Origin: Pararhizobium sp.
GTDB taxonomy: Bacteria; Pseudomonadota; Alphaproteobacteria; Rhizobiales; Rhizobiaceae
NCBI GenBank assembly: GCA_030655075.1
Contig: JAURWE010000122.1
Coordinates: forward strand, 62,001 to 126,000
Direction: 5' to 3'
Length of the DNA stretch: 64,000 nt
This document shows positions 17,518 through 26,044 of this stretch, piece after piece. The translations under genes were made by a program, and so were the position numbers. Positions within the stretch are counted from its first letter, which is position 1, and every line of letters begins with the position of its first letter. The notes below the pieces were generated by a model. That model made no database searches, was not told where the DNA came from, and was given only the letters and a program-made list of their open reading frames with translations.

Positions 17518-18609
17518 ATGTCGGTAGAGTTTGGGAAAGCGGGCGTGGCGAGCGCCCAGCAATTTGAGCGCGGCGTTTTTACGGGCAAGGCAACGGAATA
17601 TTTCGGCATCTGGCTGGTCAACGTGCTGCTGACGATCATCACCTTCGGCATCTATTCGGCCTGGGCCAAGGTGCGGCGCAACCGCTATTTCTTCGGCAAC
17701 ACGATGCTACTCGGCCGCGCCTTCGAATATCACGCCACCGGCAAGCAGATCTTTCTCGGCCGCGTCATCGTCTTCATCTTCTTCATCGCGCTGCAGGTCA
17801 TTGCGGTCATCAGCCCGGTGATGGCCTTCGTACCGCCGATCCTTGTCCTTGCTGCACTGCCATGGCTGGTCAAGCGCGGCCTGCGCTTCAGCGCCCGGGT
17901 CACCAGCTACCGCAACGTCCGCTTCGATTTCGTCGGTGGAACCGGCGGTGCCTTCGTTGCCTTCGTGCTCGGCAGCATCATTTCCTTTCTGTCGCTCGGC
18001 ATTCTGGCGCCGCTGGCCAGCCGCTGGACCTATAAATATGTCTTCAACAACCTGCGTTATGGCGACCGCCCGTTCTCATCCGATCCGAAGCTGGGCGCGC
18101 TCTACGGCCAGTGGATTGTGCCGTTCCTGATGGTTGTTATCGGCGCCGTCATCTTGGGTTTGATCGGCCTGTCGATGACCGGCTTCATCTCGACCATCTT
18201 CTCCGAATTCGACGGCACGGATACCAACACGACGCTTGCGCTGATCGGTCTGATCTATGCGGCCTTTTTCGGCGTGCTGATCGTCTATGGTCTTGCAGGC
18301 CTGATCTACCGGGCGGGCGTCCGCAACGTCGCCTGGTCGTCGGGACTGCTGGACGGAAAACACGAGCTGAAGAGCGATCTGTCGCGCCTGCGGTATGCGT
18401 GGATCGTCCTGTCCAACATGGTCATCACCATCCTTACCCTCGGTTTCATGCGGCCCTGGGCGGCGGTGCGGCAGGCCCGCTACGTGACGAGCCACACGGC
18501 CATCCGCTTTGTCGGTGATGTCGGCGAAGTCCTGTCCTCGTTCGAGGCCAGCGGTGCGGCCGTCAGCGCCGAATTCATGGACATGGAAGGGATCGATTTT
18601 GGCTTCTGA
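17518..18609 (+). CDS. DUF898 (YjgN-like) multi-pass membrane protein
   Basis: Integral membrane protein of 363 residues with several hydrophobic helices and two repeated motifs typical of the YjgN/DUF898 family: LTIITFGIYSAWAKVRRNRY near residue 40 and ILTLGFMRPWAAVRQARY near 310. Helix-breaking Gly-Ile/Phe-x-x-Pro/Ser-Trp-Ala patterns end in basic residues. The biochemical function of the family is unknown. It overlaps the following M48 protease gene by 11 bases; the pairing of a DUF898 protein with an M48 peptidase suggests a shared membrane quality-control role, by inference. Confidence 0.85.
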   Translation: MSVEFGKAGVASAQQFERGVFTGKATEYFGIWLVNVLLTIITFGIYSAWAKVRRNRYFFGNTMLLGRAFEYHATGKQIFLGRVIVFIFFIALQVIAVISPVMAFVPPILVLAALPWLVKRGLRFSARVTSYRNVRFDFVGGTGGAFVAFVLGSIISFLSLGILAPLASRWTYKYVFNNLRYGDRPFSSDPKLGALYGQWIVPFLMVVIGAVILGLIGLSMTGFISTIFSEFDGTDTNTTLALIGLIYAAFFGVLIVYGLAGLIYRAGVRNVAWSSGLLDGKHELKSDLSRLRYAWIVLSNMVITILTLGFMRPWAAVRQARYVTSHTAIRFVGDVGEVLSSFEASGAAVSAEFMDMEGIDFGF

Positions 18610-19669
18610 GGATCGCGCCATCGCGGAAGGCGACTGGCACCCGGCCCATTCCAGCCGGGCGGTTCCGTCCCGGCTGGTCAAGCGCGGTGAAGATCTGGTT
18701 GTCCTGTCGCATGCCGATGGCGGCGAACTGAGCCGGCAGGGTGTGCAGTCTGTCCAGATGTCGCAGCGCGTCGGCTCCATTCCGCGCCGGATCACCTTTG
18801 CCGACGAAACGATCTTCGAAACCGCCGACAACGACGGTGTCGATCGCTATCTGCGCGACGCCGGCAAGGGCGGCGGCGGATGGGTCCATGGTCTGGAGGA
18901 ATTCCGGCCCCGTCTCGCGGCCTTCGTCGTCCTCGTCTTTCTGCTTGGTAGCGCGATCTATCGCTGGGGTCTGCCGGCGCTGGTCGAGGTCGCCGTTGCC
19001 GTCACGCCGCCGATCGTTCCTGAGCTGATGTCGCAGAGCACGCTGAAGACACTCGATCAACTGACCTTGAAAAAGTCGGAACTGCCGCCGGAACGCCAGA
19101 AAGCCATCGCCGATGGTTTTGCCCGCATTGCGGCGCAGTCCGGCCGCGGACCATCGGCCTACACGATCAATTTCCGCAGCGGCGGCCTCATCGGCCCCAA
19201 TGCCTTCGCCCTGCCGGATGGCACGCTGATCGTGACGGACGAGCTGATCGAAATGGCCGAGAAAGACGATGAAATGATCATCGGCGTCATGGCCCATGAA
19301 ATCGGCCATGTCGAGCTGGAGCACAGTCTGCGACAGCTCTACCGGGCGGCCGGGGTTGCCGGTCTGATCATGCTGATCGCCGGTGATATCGGCTCGGGCG
19401 CCGAAGATATTCTGGTCGAAGGCGGTGGCCTTCTGGCGCTGTCCTATTCGAGATCTTCAGAAGCTGCCGCCGACAGGCACTCTGTCGAATTGATGAAAAA
19501 GGCCGGTTATGATCCAACAGCCATCGCCCGTTTCTTCGAAATGATGGAAACGAAGCTGGGCGACAAATCCTCCACCAGCATGCTGTCCTCGCATCCAGGC
19601 ACGCCTGAGCGCCGCAAGGCCATCCTGGACTACGACCTGCTGCTGAAGGGCGGCACGCCGGAGCCATAA
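18599..19669 (+). CDS. M48 family zinc metalloprotease, membrane-anchored
   Basis: Predicted zinc endopeptidase of 356 residues. An N-terminal cytoplasmic region of about 100 residues precedes a membrane helix (AAFVVLVFLLGSAIYRWGL). The M48 domain follows, with the HEIGH zinc motif (His233, Glu234, His237), the third ligand Glu288 in SSEAAADRHS, and the downstream LSSHPGTPERRKA motif. No ATG suits the start; TTG 18599 has GGAAGG 8 bases upstream and gives an N-terminus (ASEDRAIAEGDW) that reads as protein from the first codon. An ATG at 18509 would only add out-of-family sequence from inside the DUF898 gene. Translationally coupled to that gene and followed by a strong terminator. Confidence 0.85.
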   Translation: MASEDRAIAEGDWHPAHSSRAVPSRLVKRGEDLVVLSHADGGELSRQGVQSVQMSQRVGSIPRRITFADETIFETADNDGVDRYLRDAGKGGGGWVHGLEEFRPRLAAFVVLVFLLGSAIYRWGLPALVEVAVAVTPPIVPELMSQSTLKTLDQLTLKKSELPPERQKAIADGFARIAAQSGRGPSAYTINFRSGGLIGPNAFALPDGTLIVTDELIEMAEKDDEMIIGVMAHEIGHVELEHSLRQLYRAAGVAGLIMLIAGDIGSGAEDILVEGGGLLALSYSRSSEAAADRHSVELMKKAGYDPTAIARFFEMMETKLGDKSSTSMLSSHPGTPERRKAILDYDLLLKGGTPEP

Positions 19670-19693
19670 CAGCATCCCCGAAAGACGAAAAGC

Positions 19694-19725
19694 AAAAGGC
19701 AGGCGGTTCGGCCGCCTGCCTTTTC
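19694..19725. terminator. Bidirectional terminator between M48 protease and iron-binding protein genes
   Basis: AAAAGGCAGGCGG / CCGCCTGCCTTTT with a TTCGG loop. T runs flank it on either strand, so it can serve both convergent genes. Confidence 0.85.
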
Positions 19726-19757
19726 AGTCTTCGGCGCCGGTGCGCCGGATTCTCTGC

Positions 19758-20801
19758 TTACATTTCCGGTCCATCATTGTAGCCTACCTTGTCGACCAGT
19801 TCGGACGCCTTCTTGCGGTTGGCGGCAATCTCGGCCAGCGGCAGCGGATCCGGGTTCATCTTGCCAAAGCCCTTGACGATGTCCGACGGCTCCGTGCCCG
19901 GTTTGACCGGATATTCGAACACCTGCTTGCCATAGATTTCCTGCGCTTCGCCGGAGGCGAGAAACTGCATGAACTTGATGGCATTGTCCTTGTTCGGCGA
20001 ATTTTTGGCCAGCGCCATGCCGGACACGTTCACATGCGTGCCGCGGTCGTTGTTGTTGGGGAACAGCACGTGGATCGCCGCTGCCCATTCCTTTTGCTCA
20101 GGCTCCCGCTCGTTGGTCAACATCAGCCCTACGTAATAGGAGTTGCCGAGCGCCAGATCGCATTCGCCAGCCAGGATCGCCTTGGCCTGATCGCGGTCAC
20201 CGCCATCGGGCTTCTTGGCAAGATTGTTTTTCAGGCCCGTCAGCCACTTCTCGGCTTCGGCTTCGCCATGATGGGCGATCATTGAGGCAAAAAGACCGAC
20301 ATTGTAGGAATGCTGGCCGTCGCGCGTGCAGATCTTGCCCTTCCATTTCGGGTCGGCAAGATCCTCATAGGTGATCTCCGTATCCTTGACCCGCTCCTTT
20401 GAGGCATAGACGACGCGGGCGCGTGTCGTCAGGCCGAACCAGTCGCCGGCCGGGTCGCGGTACTGCGCCGGAATGTGCTCGTTGATGCCTGCATCGTTGA
20501 CCGGCTGGGTGACGCCGGCATCCTTGGCTTCGGTCAGGCGGCTGATATCGACAGTCATGATGACGTCGGCCGGCGAGTTGACGCCTTCGGCCTGAATGCG
20601 TTCCACCAGGCCCTTGTCGAGGAAAAGAACGTTGGCTGTAATGCCGGTTTCCTTGGTGAACTGATCGATCAGAGGCTGGATGAGCTCCGGCTGGCGATAG
20701 GAGTAGATATTGATCTCGCCATCCGCATAGGCCGGAAATGCCGTGGCCGTCAGCGCCGTCGTCATGGAAAATGCTGCAAGCACCCGTTTCATCGCGGTCA
20801 T
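19758..20801 (-). CDS. fbpA: Ferric iron ABC transporter periplasmic binding protein (FbpA/FutA type)
   Basis: Periplasmic Fe(III)-binding protein of 347 residues with a signal peptide (MKRVLAAFSMTTALTATAFPAYA). Family features are EINIYSYRQPELIQPL at the mature N-terminus, DVIMTVDISRL, and the paired tyrosines in GNSYYVGLM that coordinate iron in FbpA/FutA proteins. A ribosome site (GGGAGAGA) precedes ATG 20801; an ATG three codons in is also possible. It is divergent from rirA, the iron regulator, which fits iron control, although I find no perfect TGA-N9-TCA operator between them. No permease or ATPase follows: the next gene is convergent beyond a terminator, and the only permease in the window is at its left edge. 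Confidence 0.9.
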   Translation of the reverse strand: MTAMKRVLAAFSMTTALTATAFPAYADGEINIYSYRQPELIQPLIDQFTKETGITANVLFLDKGLVERIQAEGVNSPADVIMTVDISRLTEAKDAGVTQPVNDAGINEHIPAQYRDPAGDWFGLTTRARVVYASKERVKDTEITYEDLADPKWKGKICTRDGQHSYNVGLFASMIAHHGEAEAEKWLTGLKNNLAKKPDGGDRDQAKAILAGECDLALGNSYYVGLMLTNEREPEQKEWAAAIHVLFPNNNDRGTHVNVSGMALAKNSPNKDNAIKFMQFLASGEAQEIYGKQVFEYPVKPGTEPSDIVKGFGKMNPDPLPLAEIAANRKKASELVDKVGYNDGPEM

Positions 20802-20920
20802 CCACTCTCTCCCTTTGTTATTTTTGAAACCTAACTTATAAAGTCATCTTTCATGGGCGCGTTTTCACAGTCAACTCTAAAATGCGATTTAACATGATTG
20901 TGATTTTCGCCTTTTTGGAA

Positions 20921-20949
20921 TTGTTCAAAACTAGGAAGCGTCCTATATA
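20921..20949 (+). promoter_or_regulatory. Possible sigma70 promoter of rirA
   Basis: TTGTTC (20921-20926), 17-base spacer, CTATAT (20944-20949), ending 37 bases before the rirA start codon. Position and spacing are good; the match to consensus is moderate. Confidence 0.45.
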
Positions 20950-20986
20950 GGGCGAAGGGACCGTCCCGAATCTCTGGAGTAACGGC

Positions 20987-21454
20987 ATGCGACTGACGAA
21001 ACAGACGAATTACGCGATCCGCATGCTGATGTATTGTGCTGCAAACGGCGAGAAGCTGAGCCGCATTCCGGAAATCGCAAGAGCCTATGGCGTGTCCGAG
21101 CTCTTCTTGTTCAAGATCCTGCAACCGCTCACCAAGGCCGGCCTGATCGAGACGGTTCGCGGCCGCAACGGTGGTGTCCGCCTGCCGCGTCCCGCATCGC
21201 AGATCAACCTGTTCGATATCGTCAAGGTGACGGAAGAGAATTTCGCCATGGCGGAATGCTTTGAAAACGACGCCGCCGAATGCCCACTGGTCGACAGCTG
21301 CGGTTTGAACTCGGCACTGCGCAAGGCGCTCAACGCCTTCTTCGCCGTTCTTCAGGAATACACGATCGACGATCTGGTCCGGGCGCGCCCTCAGATCAAC
21401 TTCCTGCTCGGCCTCGAGCCGAACGAAATGATGCGGCAGCAACCCGCTGCCTGA
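20987..21454 (+). CDS. rirA: Rrf2-family iron-sulfur iron regulator RirA
   Basis: Rhizobial iron regulator of 155 residues that represses iron uptake genes when iron is plentiful, sensing through an Fe-S cluster. The N-terminal winged helix is MRLTKQTNYAIRMLMYCAA followed by YGVSELFLFKILQPL. The three conserved Rrf2 cysteines are in ECFENDAAECPLVDSC (about residues 89-104). The sequence matches RirA closely over its full length rather than the related IscR or NsrR. It is transcribed divergently from an iron-binding protein gene, as I recall for S. meliloti. Confidence 0.95.
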   Translation: MRLTKQTNYAIRMLMYCAANGEKLSRIPEIARAYGVSELFLFKILQPLTKAGLIETVRGRNGGVRLPRPASQINLFDIVKVTEENFAMAECFENDAAECPLVDSCGLNSALRKALNAFFAVLQEYTIDDLVRARPQINFLLGLEPNEMMRQQPAA

Positions 21455-21486
21455 TACAATATGTTTGCTGATATGATGCGCCGATA

Positions 21487-21582
21487 ATGCATGTCTCCCA
21501 AAAGTGTGCGCGGTTTTGGGATAAGACATGCATGAAAACAGAGACCTCAAGCGCATTGAATCCGTTTTCACGCAATGCGCTT
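21487..21582. repeat. RIME1-like rhizobial intergenic palindromic element
   Basis: Two successive inverted repeats make a mosaic element of about 100 bases. The first has arms 21487-21503 and 21514-21533 (ATGCATGTCT...AGACATGCAT with an inner CCCAAAA/TTTTGGG). The second has arms AAGCGCATTG (21549-21558) and CAATGCGCTT (21573-21582). This two-palindrome layout and the sequence agree with the RIME1 family common between genes in Rhizobium and Sinorhizobium. Its right end touches the stop codon of the neighbouring receiver gene. Confidence 0.7.
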
Positions 21583-21992
21583 TAGAGATCCACCGGATCC
21601 AGCGGCGTTTTCGTGACATATTCCTGGATGATGAACTCGATGACGGTCGGATCGACTTCGGCCTTGTCGATCCGGAAATCGGCGCCGTATTCCTGGAACG
21701 ACTGGAAATAGGAATCCTGCAGCGACGAGGAAATGACCCCGATAGGCCCGATGAAACCCTGACGGCGCAGCGCCGGAACCGTCTCGCGAAAATCGTATTG
21801 CGGCTGAAGCCTGTTATCCATCAGCACGAGTGAAACCGGACGGTCAGAGCGGATATAGTCGAGCGCATCCTCAATCGTCTCGCAATAATGCAGCTCGACG
21901 CTGATAGCTGAAATCTTCTTGACCACGGCGCGCAGAATAAGGTTCTCCGCCGGATCGTCGTCAACAAGAAGAATGTGAACGGTTTCTGGCAT
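21582..21992 (-). CDS. Stand-alone response regulator receiver protein
   Basis: A 136-residue single receiver domain without an output domain. The acidic pocket is VDDDPAEN (Asp11-13), the phospho-acceptor is Asp59 in LVLMDNRLQ, and the switch region reads VISSSLQDSYF. The usual Lys is present at DFRIDKAEVD (Lys110). Such proteins act in phosphorelays or as allosteric partners of kinases; the partner is unknown. It lies 68 bases downstream of the LuxR-type gene in the same direction and may be co-transcribed with it. Its TAA stop lies at the edge of the RIME-like element, whose palindromes could end transcription. Confidence 0.85.
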   Translation of the reverse strand: MPETVHILLVDDDPAENLILRAVVKKISAISVELHYCETIEDALDYIRSDRPVSLVLMDNRLQPQYDFRETVPALRRQGFIGPIGVISSSLQDSYFQSFQEYGADFRIDKAEVDPTVIEFIIQEYVTKTPLDPVDL

Positions 21993-22060
21993 GATCGGGT
22001 TCAATCGGTCCTTTTCCGGCACTGTATACCGGTTGTTCGTCTCAAACGCGGCGAAACGGC

Positions 22061-22909
22061 TTACTGAATAATTTGTTCCCGGATGGCTTTGGCCACCATC
22101 TGGGTTCGGTTGACCACGTCCAGTTTCTTCAGGATGGTCGCCGTATGTGAATTTACAGTATGCTCTGAAACCGAAACGATCAGCGCGATTTCGCTCGCTG
22201 TCTTGCCATGCGAAATCCAACGCAGGATTTCGGTTTCGCGCGGCGTCAGTCCCATTCCCGCCTTGTTGGAAAGAACGGCTCTGTAAAAATAATCAAAGGC
22301 ACAGGTGGCCTCGTAACACAGCGCGACGTGCTCTGCCTTGCCGATATCGTCCTGATCGCCGAGAAAGATCACGGCAAAGCGCGCGCCGGTAATGCCATGA
22401 ACGGCAACACATAGGCCGATTTCGAACCCAAGCTGGCTAAGCAGGTTTCCACCATCTCCGGAATCGTCCGCTTTCCAGACGGAGGATATGATGGATGCAT
22501 GAAGGCTGCGATACAGTGCAGAATCGCCAAAACGGTGGCGCTTGTCGTATTCTTCCGCAAGGCCGGATGGCAGATCGTGCAGGACCAGCCGGTTGGCCAA
22601 CATGCAGGCGTCGCCTTCGTTGCCGACCTGAAGAATGCCGAAATGGTCGAAGCCGAAACGCAGCGACAAGGTGTGAAATATCCGAAAGAAATCGACGCGA
22701 TTCAGAGCTTTCTCCAAATCGTCCCCAAAGTCGTAGCGTCGGTGGTTTTTAGCCAGCGTTGCCAAGATAGTCCCACCTAAGATTCCCCGAAACAGCTTAG
22801 CGGTTGCTTCATCATTAGCAACGCCCCGGTGTCCGAAAAATGCCCTAACAGGCTTCTGACGTGTCGAAATCCTCGTTTGGCATGGGGCGCCTGTGCATAA
22901 GCAGGACAT
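22061..22909 (-). CDS. LuxR-type transcriptional regulator with autoinducer-like sensor domain
   Basis: Predicted regulator of up to 282 residues. The C-terminal helix-turn-helix is canonical: LTPRETEILRWISHGKTASE, then VSVSEHTVNSHTATILKKL. The upstream 200 residues resemble the autoinducer-binding fold of LuxR proteins (FGFDHFGILQV, LANRLVLHDLP, RFAVIFLGDQDD). No synthase gene is nearby, so it may be a LuxR solo answering another signal. The N-terminus is uncertain: the first 30 residues (MSCLCTGAPCQTRISTRQ) look atypical, and a GTG codon at VANDEATAKLF could be the real start. Confidence 0.8.
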   Translation of the reverse strand: MSCLCTGAPCQTRISTRQKPVRAFFGHRGVANDEATAKLFRGILGGTILATLAKNHRRYDFGDDLEKALNRVDFFRIFHTLSLRFGFDHFGILQVGNEGDACMLANRLVLHDLPSGLAEEYDKRHRFGDSALYRSLHASIISSVWKADDSGDGGNLLSQLGFEIGLCVAVHGITGARFAVIFLGDQDDIGKAEHVALCYEATCAFDYFYRAVLSNKAGMGLTPRETEILRWISHGKTASEIALIVSVSEHTVNSHTATILKKLDVVNRTQMVAKAIREQIIQ

Positions 22910-23119
22910 AAAATTACCTTTCCCTCCGTTTTTTTTGTTTAAAAAAACAGGGGCACAGCTCTGGCAGCCGTTTCACTGCTAAGTTTTCCAATTGGACAAA
23001 ATCGTCGGCGCTCTTCTTGCATTCACCTGTCAAATATCGTTCCATCGCGCCCAAGGCCGGGGCCATGCCCGAGAGCCCGAAAAAAATATGAGAACAAAAC
23101 AAAACTGGGAAGCAAGCTC

Positions 23120-24715
23120 ATGAAAAAGCTCACCACTCTCCTCGCAGCAACAGCCATCATGTCCGTGATGGCCTCGGCTGCCTGGTCGAAAACACTTGTT
23201 TATTGCTCTGAAGCATCCCCGGAAGGATTTGATCCGGGCCTTTACACCGGTGGTCAGACCTTCGATGCGGCGTCCCGCACGGTCTATAACCGCCTCGTCG
23301 AGTTCAAGCATGGCGGCACGGAAATCGAGCCCGGCCTTGCTGAAAGCTGGACCGTTTCTCCCGATGGCCTGGAATATACATTCAAGCTGCGTGCCGGCGT
23401 GAAGTTCCAGACGACCGAATTCTTTACCCCGACCCGCGAACTGAACGCCGACGACGTCGTCTATTCGTTCGAGCGTCAGCTCAAGGCGGACAACGCCTGG
23501 AACAAGTATGTCGAGGGTGCCGCCTGGGAATATTCCGCCGGCATGGGCTTTCCCGACCTGATCAAGGCCGTTGAAAAGGTCGACGACCTGACGGTGAAAT
23601 TCGTTCTCAACAAGCCGGAAGCCCCGTTCCTCGCCGACCTCGGCATGGATTTCGCCTCTGTCCTGTCGAAGGAATATGCCGACAAGCTGGCAGCCGACGG
23701 CAAGATGGCGCAACTGAACCAGATGCCGCTCGGCACCGGTCCGTTCGCCTTCGTCGCCTATCAGCCAGACGCGGTCATCCGCTACAAGGCGCACCCGGAT
23801 TACTGGGGCGGCAAGCAGAAGATCGACGATCTGGTTTTCGCCATCACCACGGATGCTGCCGTTCGCGCGCAGAAGCTGAAGGCCGGCGAATGCCACATCA
23901 TGCCCTATCCGAACGCTGCTGATGTTGAAGAGCTGAAGAAGGATCCGAACCTGACCGTCATGGAGCAGGCCGGCCTCAACGTTTCCTACCTTGCCTATAA
24001 CACGCTCGTGCCGCCGTTCGACAAGGCCGACGTGCGCAAGGCGCTGAACATGGCGATCAACAAGCAGGCCATCATCGACGCCGTCTTCCAGGGGGCGGCC
24101 ACGATTGCCAAGAACCCGATCCCGCCGACAATGTGGTCCTACAACGACGCCGTCGTTGACGATGCCTACGATCCGGATGCTGCCAAGAAGGCACTGGAAG
24201 CGGCAGGCGTTACGGGCCTGAAGATGAAGATCTGGGCCATGCCGGTCTCGCGTCCTTATATGCTGAACGCCCGCCGTGCAGCAGAACTGATGCAGGCCGA
24301 CCTTGCCAAGATCGGCGTCGAAGTCGAGATCGTCTCCTACGAATGGGCCGAATACCTGAAGCTGTCGAAGGAAAAGAACCGCGATGGCGCCGCCATCCTG
24401 GGCTGGACCGGCGACAACGGCGATCCGGACAACTTCCTCGACACGCTGCTCGGCTGCGAAGCTGTTGGCGGCAACAACCGTGCGCAGTGGTGCAACGAGG
24501 AATTCAACAAGCTGGTAAAGGCGGCCAAAGTCTCGTCCAGCCAGGAAGAGCGCACCAAGCTCTACGCAGAGGCGCAGGTCGTCTTCAAGCGTGAAGCACC
24601 TTGGGCGACGCTCGACCATTCGCTGGCCTTCGTTCCGGTCAGCAAGAAGGTCTCGGGCTTCTTCATGGACCCGCTCGGCATTCACCGCTTCGACGGCGTC
24701 GACATCGCCGAATAA
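23120..24715 (+). CDS. dppA: Dipeptide-type ABC transporter periplasmic binding protein
   Basis: Periplasmic peptide-binding protein of 531 residues (SBP family 5). The signal peptide is KKLTTLLAATAIMSVMASAAWS. Family motifs are SEASPEGFDPGLYTGGQTFD, the family signature region AESWTVSPDGLEYTFKLR, and PPTMWSYND. It heads a complete dppABCDF operon for uptake of dipeptides, or of heme/5-aminolevulinate as for some Dpp systems. The 313-base gap to dppB contains hairpins that could keep dppA message levels above those of the distal genes. In S. meliloti, I recall, dppA1-F1 also lies next to rirA. Confidence 0.92.
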   Translation: MKKLTTLLAATAIMSVMASAAWSKTLVYCSEASPEGFDPGLYTGGQTFDAASRTVYNRLVEFKHGGTEIEPGLAESWTVSPDGLEYTFKLRAGVKFQTTEFFTPTRELNADDVVYSFERQLKADNAWNKYVEGAAWEYSAGMGFPDLIKAVEKVDDLTVKFVLNKPEAPFLADLGMDFASVLSKEYADKLAADGKMAQLNQMPLGTGPFAFVAYQPDAVIRYKAHPDYWGGKQKIDDLVFAITTDAAVRAQKLKAGECHIMPYPNAADVEELKKDPNLTVMEQAGLNVSYLAYNTLVPPFDKADVRKALNMAINKQAIIDAVFQGAATIAKNPIPPTMWSYNDAVVDDAYDPDAAKKALEAAGVTGLKMKIWAMPVSRPYMLNARRAAELMQADLAKIGVEVEIVSYEWAEYLKLSKEKNRDGAAILGWTGDNGDPDNFLDTLLGCEAVGGNNRAQWCNEEFNKLVKAAKVSSSQEERTKLYAEAQVVFKREAPWATLDHSLAFVPVSKKVSGFFMDPLGIHRFDGVDIAE

Positions 24716-25028
24716 GTCCGGAAGGACCTATGCGTTTAACCACCGGCCCGGGGAAACCTGGGCCGGTGGCCAAAAACAAGACAAAGGGGAAGCCAGGTCC
24801 CGGCGGGACACTGGTTTGGCATATCGAGAGATCATCCGTTTGTTTGCCTTTGGCGCCGGGTCTGGCCTGCCAAAGGGCAGTCAGACCATGATGCGATGAG
24901 ACCTATCCCGAATTTTTGATGGTGCGCATGACCGTCCGGCACGCTTGCCCTGCAGGTCCGGACGCGTGCGCCTTGACCGGCGCCGGAGCCCTCGAGGGCC
25001 CTTGCGCCTTAAACGGAACGAAAAGCCC
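24716..25028 (+). other. dppA-dppB intergenic region with two hairpins
   Basis: No gene is supported in these 313 bases. One strong hairpin pairs CCACCGGCCC (24740-24749) with GGGCCGGTGG (24760-24769). A second pairs GCCTTTGGC (24846-24854) with GCCAAAGGGC (24869-24878, one bulge). Neither is followed by a T run, so they more likely stabilise or partly attenuate the message than terminate it. An internal promoter cannot be excluded. Confidence 0.5.
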
Positions 25029-26033
25029 ATGTTGCGCTTTATCCTGGGACGTCTGGCAGTCCTGATCCCCACCTTCGTCGGGGTTTCGCTGATCGCCTTT
25101 TCCTTCATTCGTCTCCTGCCCGGGGATCCGGTCATGCTCATGTCCGGCGAACGGGTCATGGCGCCCGAGCGCCACGCGGAGATCATGGCAGAACTCGGCT
25201 TCGACCGGCCGCTCTATATCCAGTATTTCGACTATGTCGGTGACCTGCTGCAGGGCGACTTAGGCAATTCGATCATCACCAAGCGGCCCGTGCTGGAAGA
25301 GTTCCTGACCCTGTTCCCGGCGACCCTGGAACTGTCTTTCTGCGCCATTCTGGTCGCCGTTCTCCTCGGGGTTCCAGCCGGCGTCGTCGCCGCCGTCAAA
25401 CGCGGTACTTGGCTTGACCAGAGCCTGATGGGGGCGGCCCTTGTCGGCTATTCGATGCCGATCTTCTGGTGGGGCCTGCTGCTGATCATCTTCTTTTCCG
25501 GCTATCTCGGCTGGACGCCTGTATCCGGCCGCATCTCACTGATGTATTTCTTCCCGCCCGTCACCGGCTTCATGCTGATCGACAGTCTTCTGTCGGGCCA
25601 GGCGGGCGCCTTCAAGTCGGCGCTCAGCTACCTGATCCTGCCGACGGTGGTGCTTGCGACCGTTCCGCTCGCCGTCATCGCCCGCCAGACCCGCTCCGCC
25701 ATGCTCGAGGTTCTGGGCGAGGACTATGTCCGCACCGCCCGCTCGAAAGGCCTGTCACCCTTCCGCGTCATCGGCGTCCATGCGCTGCGCAATGCCATGA
25801 TCCCCGTCATCACCACCATCGGCCTGCAGGTCGGCGTGCTCCTGGCGGGGGCCATTCTGACCGAATCGATCTTCTCCTGGCCGGGCATCGGCAAGTGGAT
25901 GGTCGATTCCGTTTTCAAGCGCGATTACGCCGTGGTGCAGGGCGGTCTGCTTTTGATCGCCGCCGTCATCATGGTCGTCAATTTGATCGTTGATGTGCTC
26001 TACGGCTTCATCAACCCGCGCATCCGGCGATAG
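25029..26033 (+). CDS. dppB: Dipeptide-type ABC transporter permease DppB
   Basis: Inner-membrane permease of 334 residues with six predicted helices. N-terminal RLAVLIPTFVGVSLIAFSF and RLLPGDPV are hallmarks of the DppB/OppB family. The EAA-loop is EDYVRTARSKGLSPFRVIG, which docks on the ATPase subunits. The C-terminal INPRIRR is also typical. ATG 25029 gives the normal family length; an upstream ATG at 24945 adds only Arg/Pro-rich sequence. Second gene of the dpp operon, 11 bases before dppC. Confidence 0.95.
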   Translation: MLRFILGRLAVLIPTFVGVSLIAFSFIRLLPGDPVMLMSGERVMAPERHAEIMAELGFDRPLYIQYFDYVGDLLQGDLGNSIITKRPVLEEFLTLFPATLELSFCAILVAVLLGVPAGVVAAVKRGTWLDQSLMGAALVGYSMPIFWWGLLLIIFFSGYLGWTPVSGRISLMYFFPPVTGFMLIDSLLSGQAGAFKSALSYLILPTVVLATVPLAVIARQTRSAMLEVLGEDYVRTARSKGLSPFRVIGVHALRNAMIPVITTIGLQVGVLLAGAILTESIFSWPGIGKWMVDSVFKRDYAVVQGGLLLIAAVIMVVNLIVDVLYGFINPRIRR

Positions 26034-26044
26034 GAGGACAGACG

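Noticed and set aside
20802..20986. Iron-responsive (IRO) operator TGA-N9-TCA between fbpA and rirA
   Set aside because: I find only near matches ending TCG, no exact copy; a motif this short needs a genome-wide model before it can be claimed.
23030..24685. Minus-strand frame of 551 codons antisense to dppA
   Set aside because: No recognisable domains, composition typical of antisense reading; dppA on the plus strand is unambiguous.
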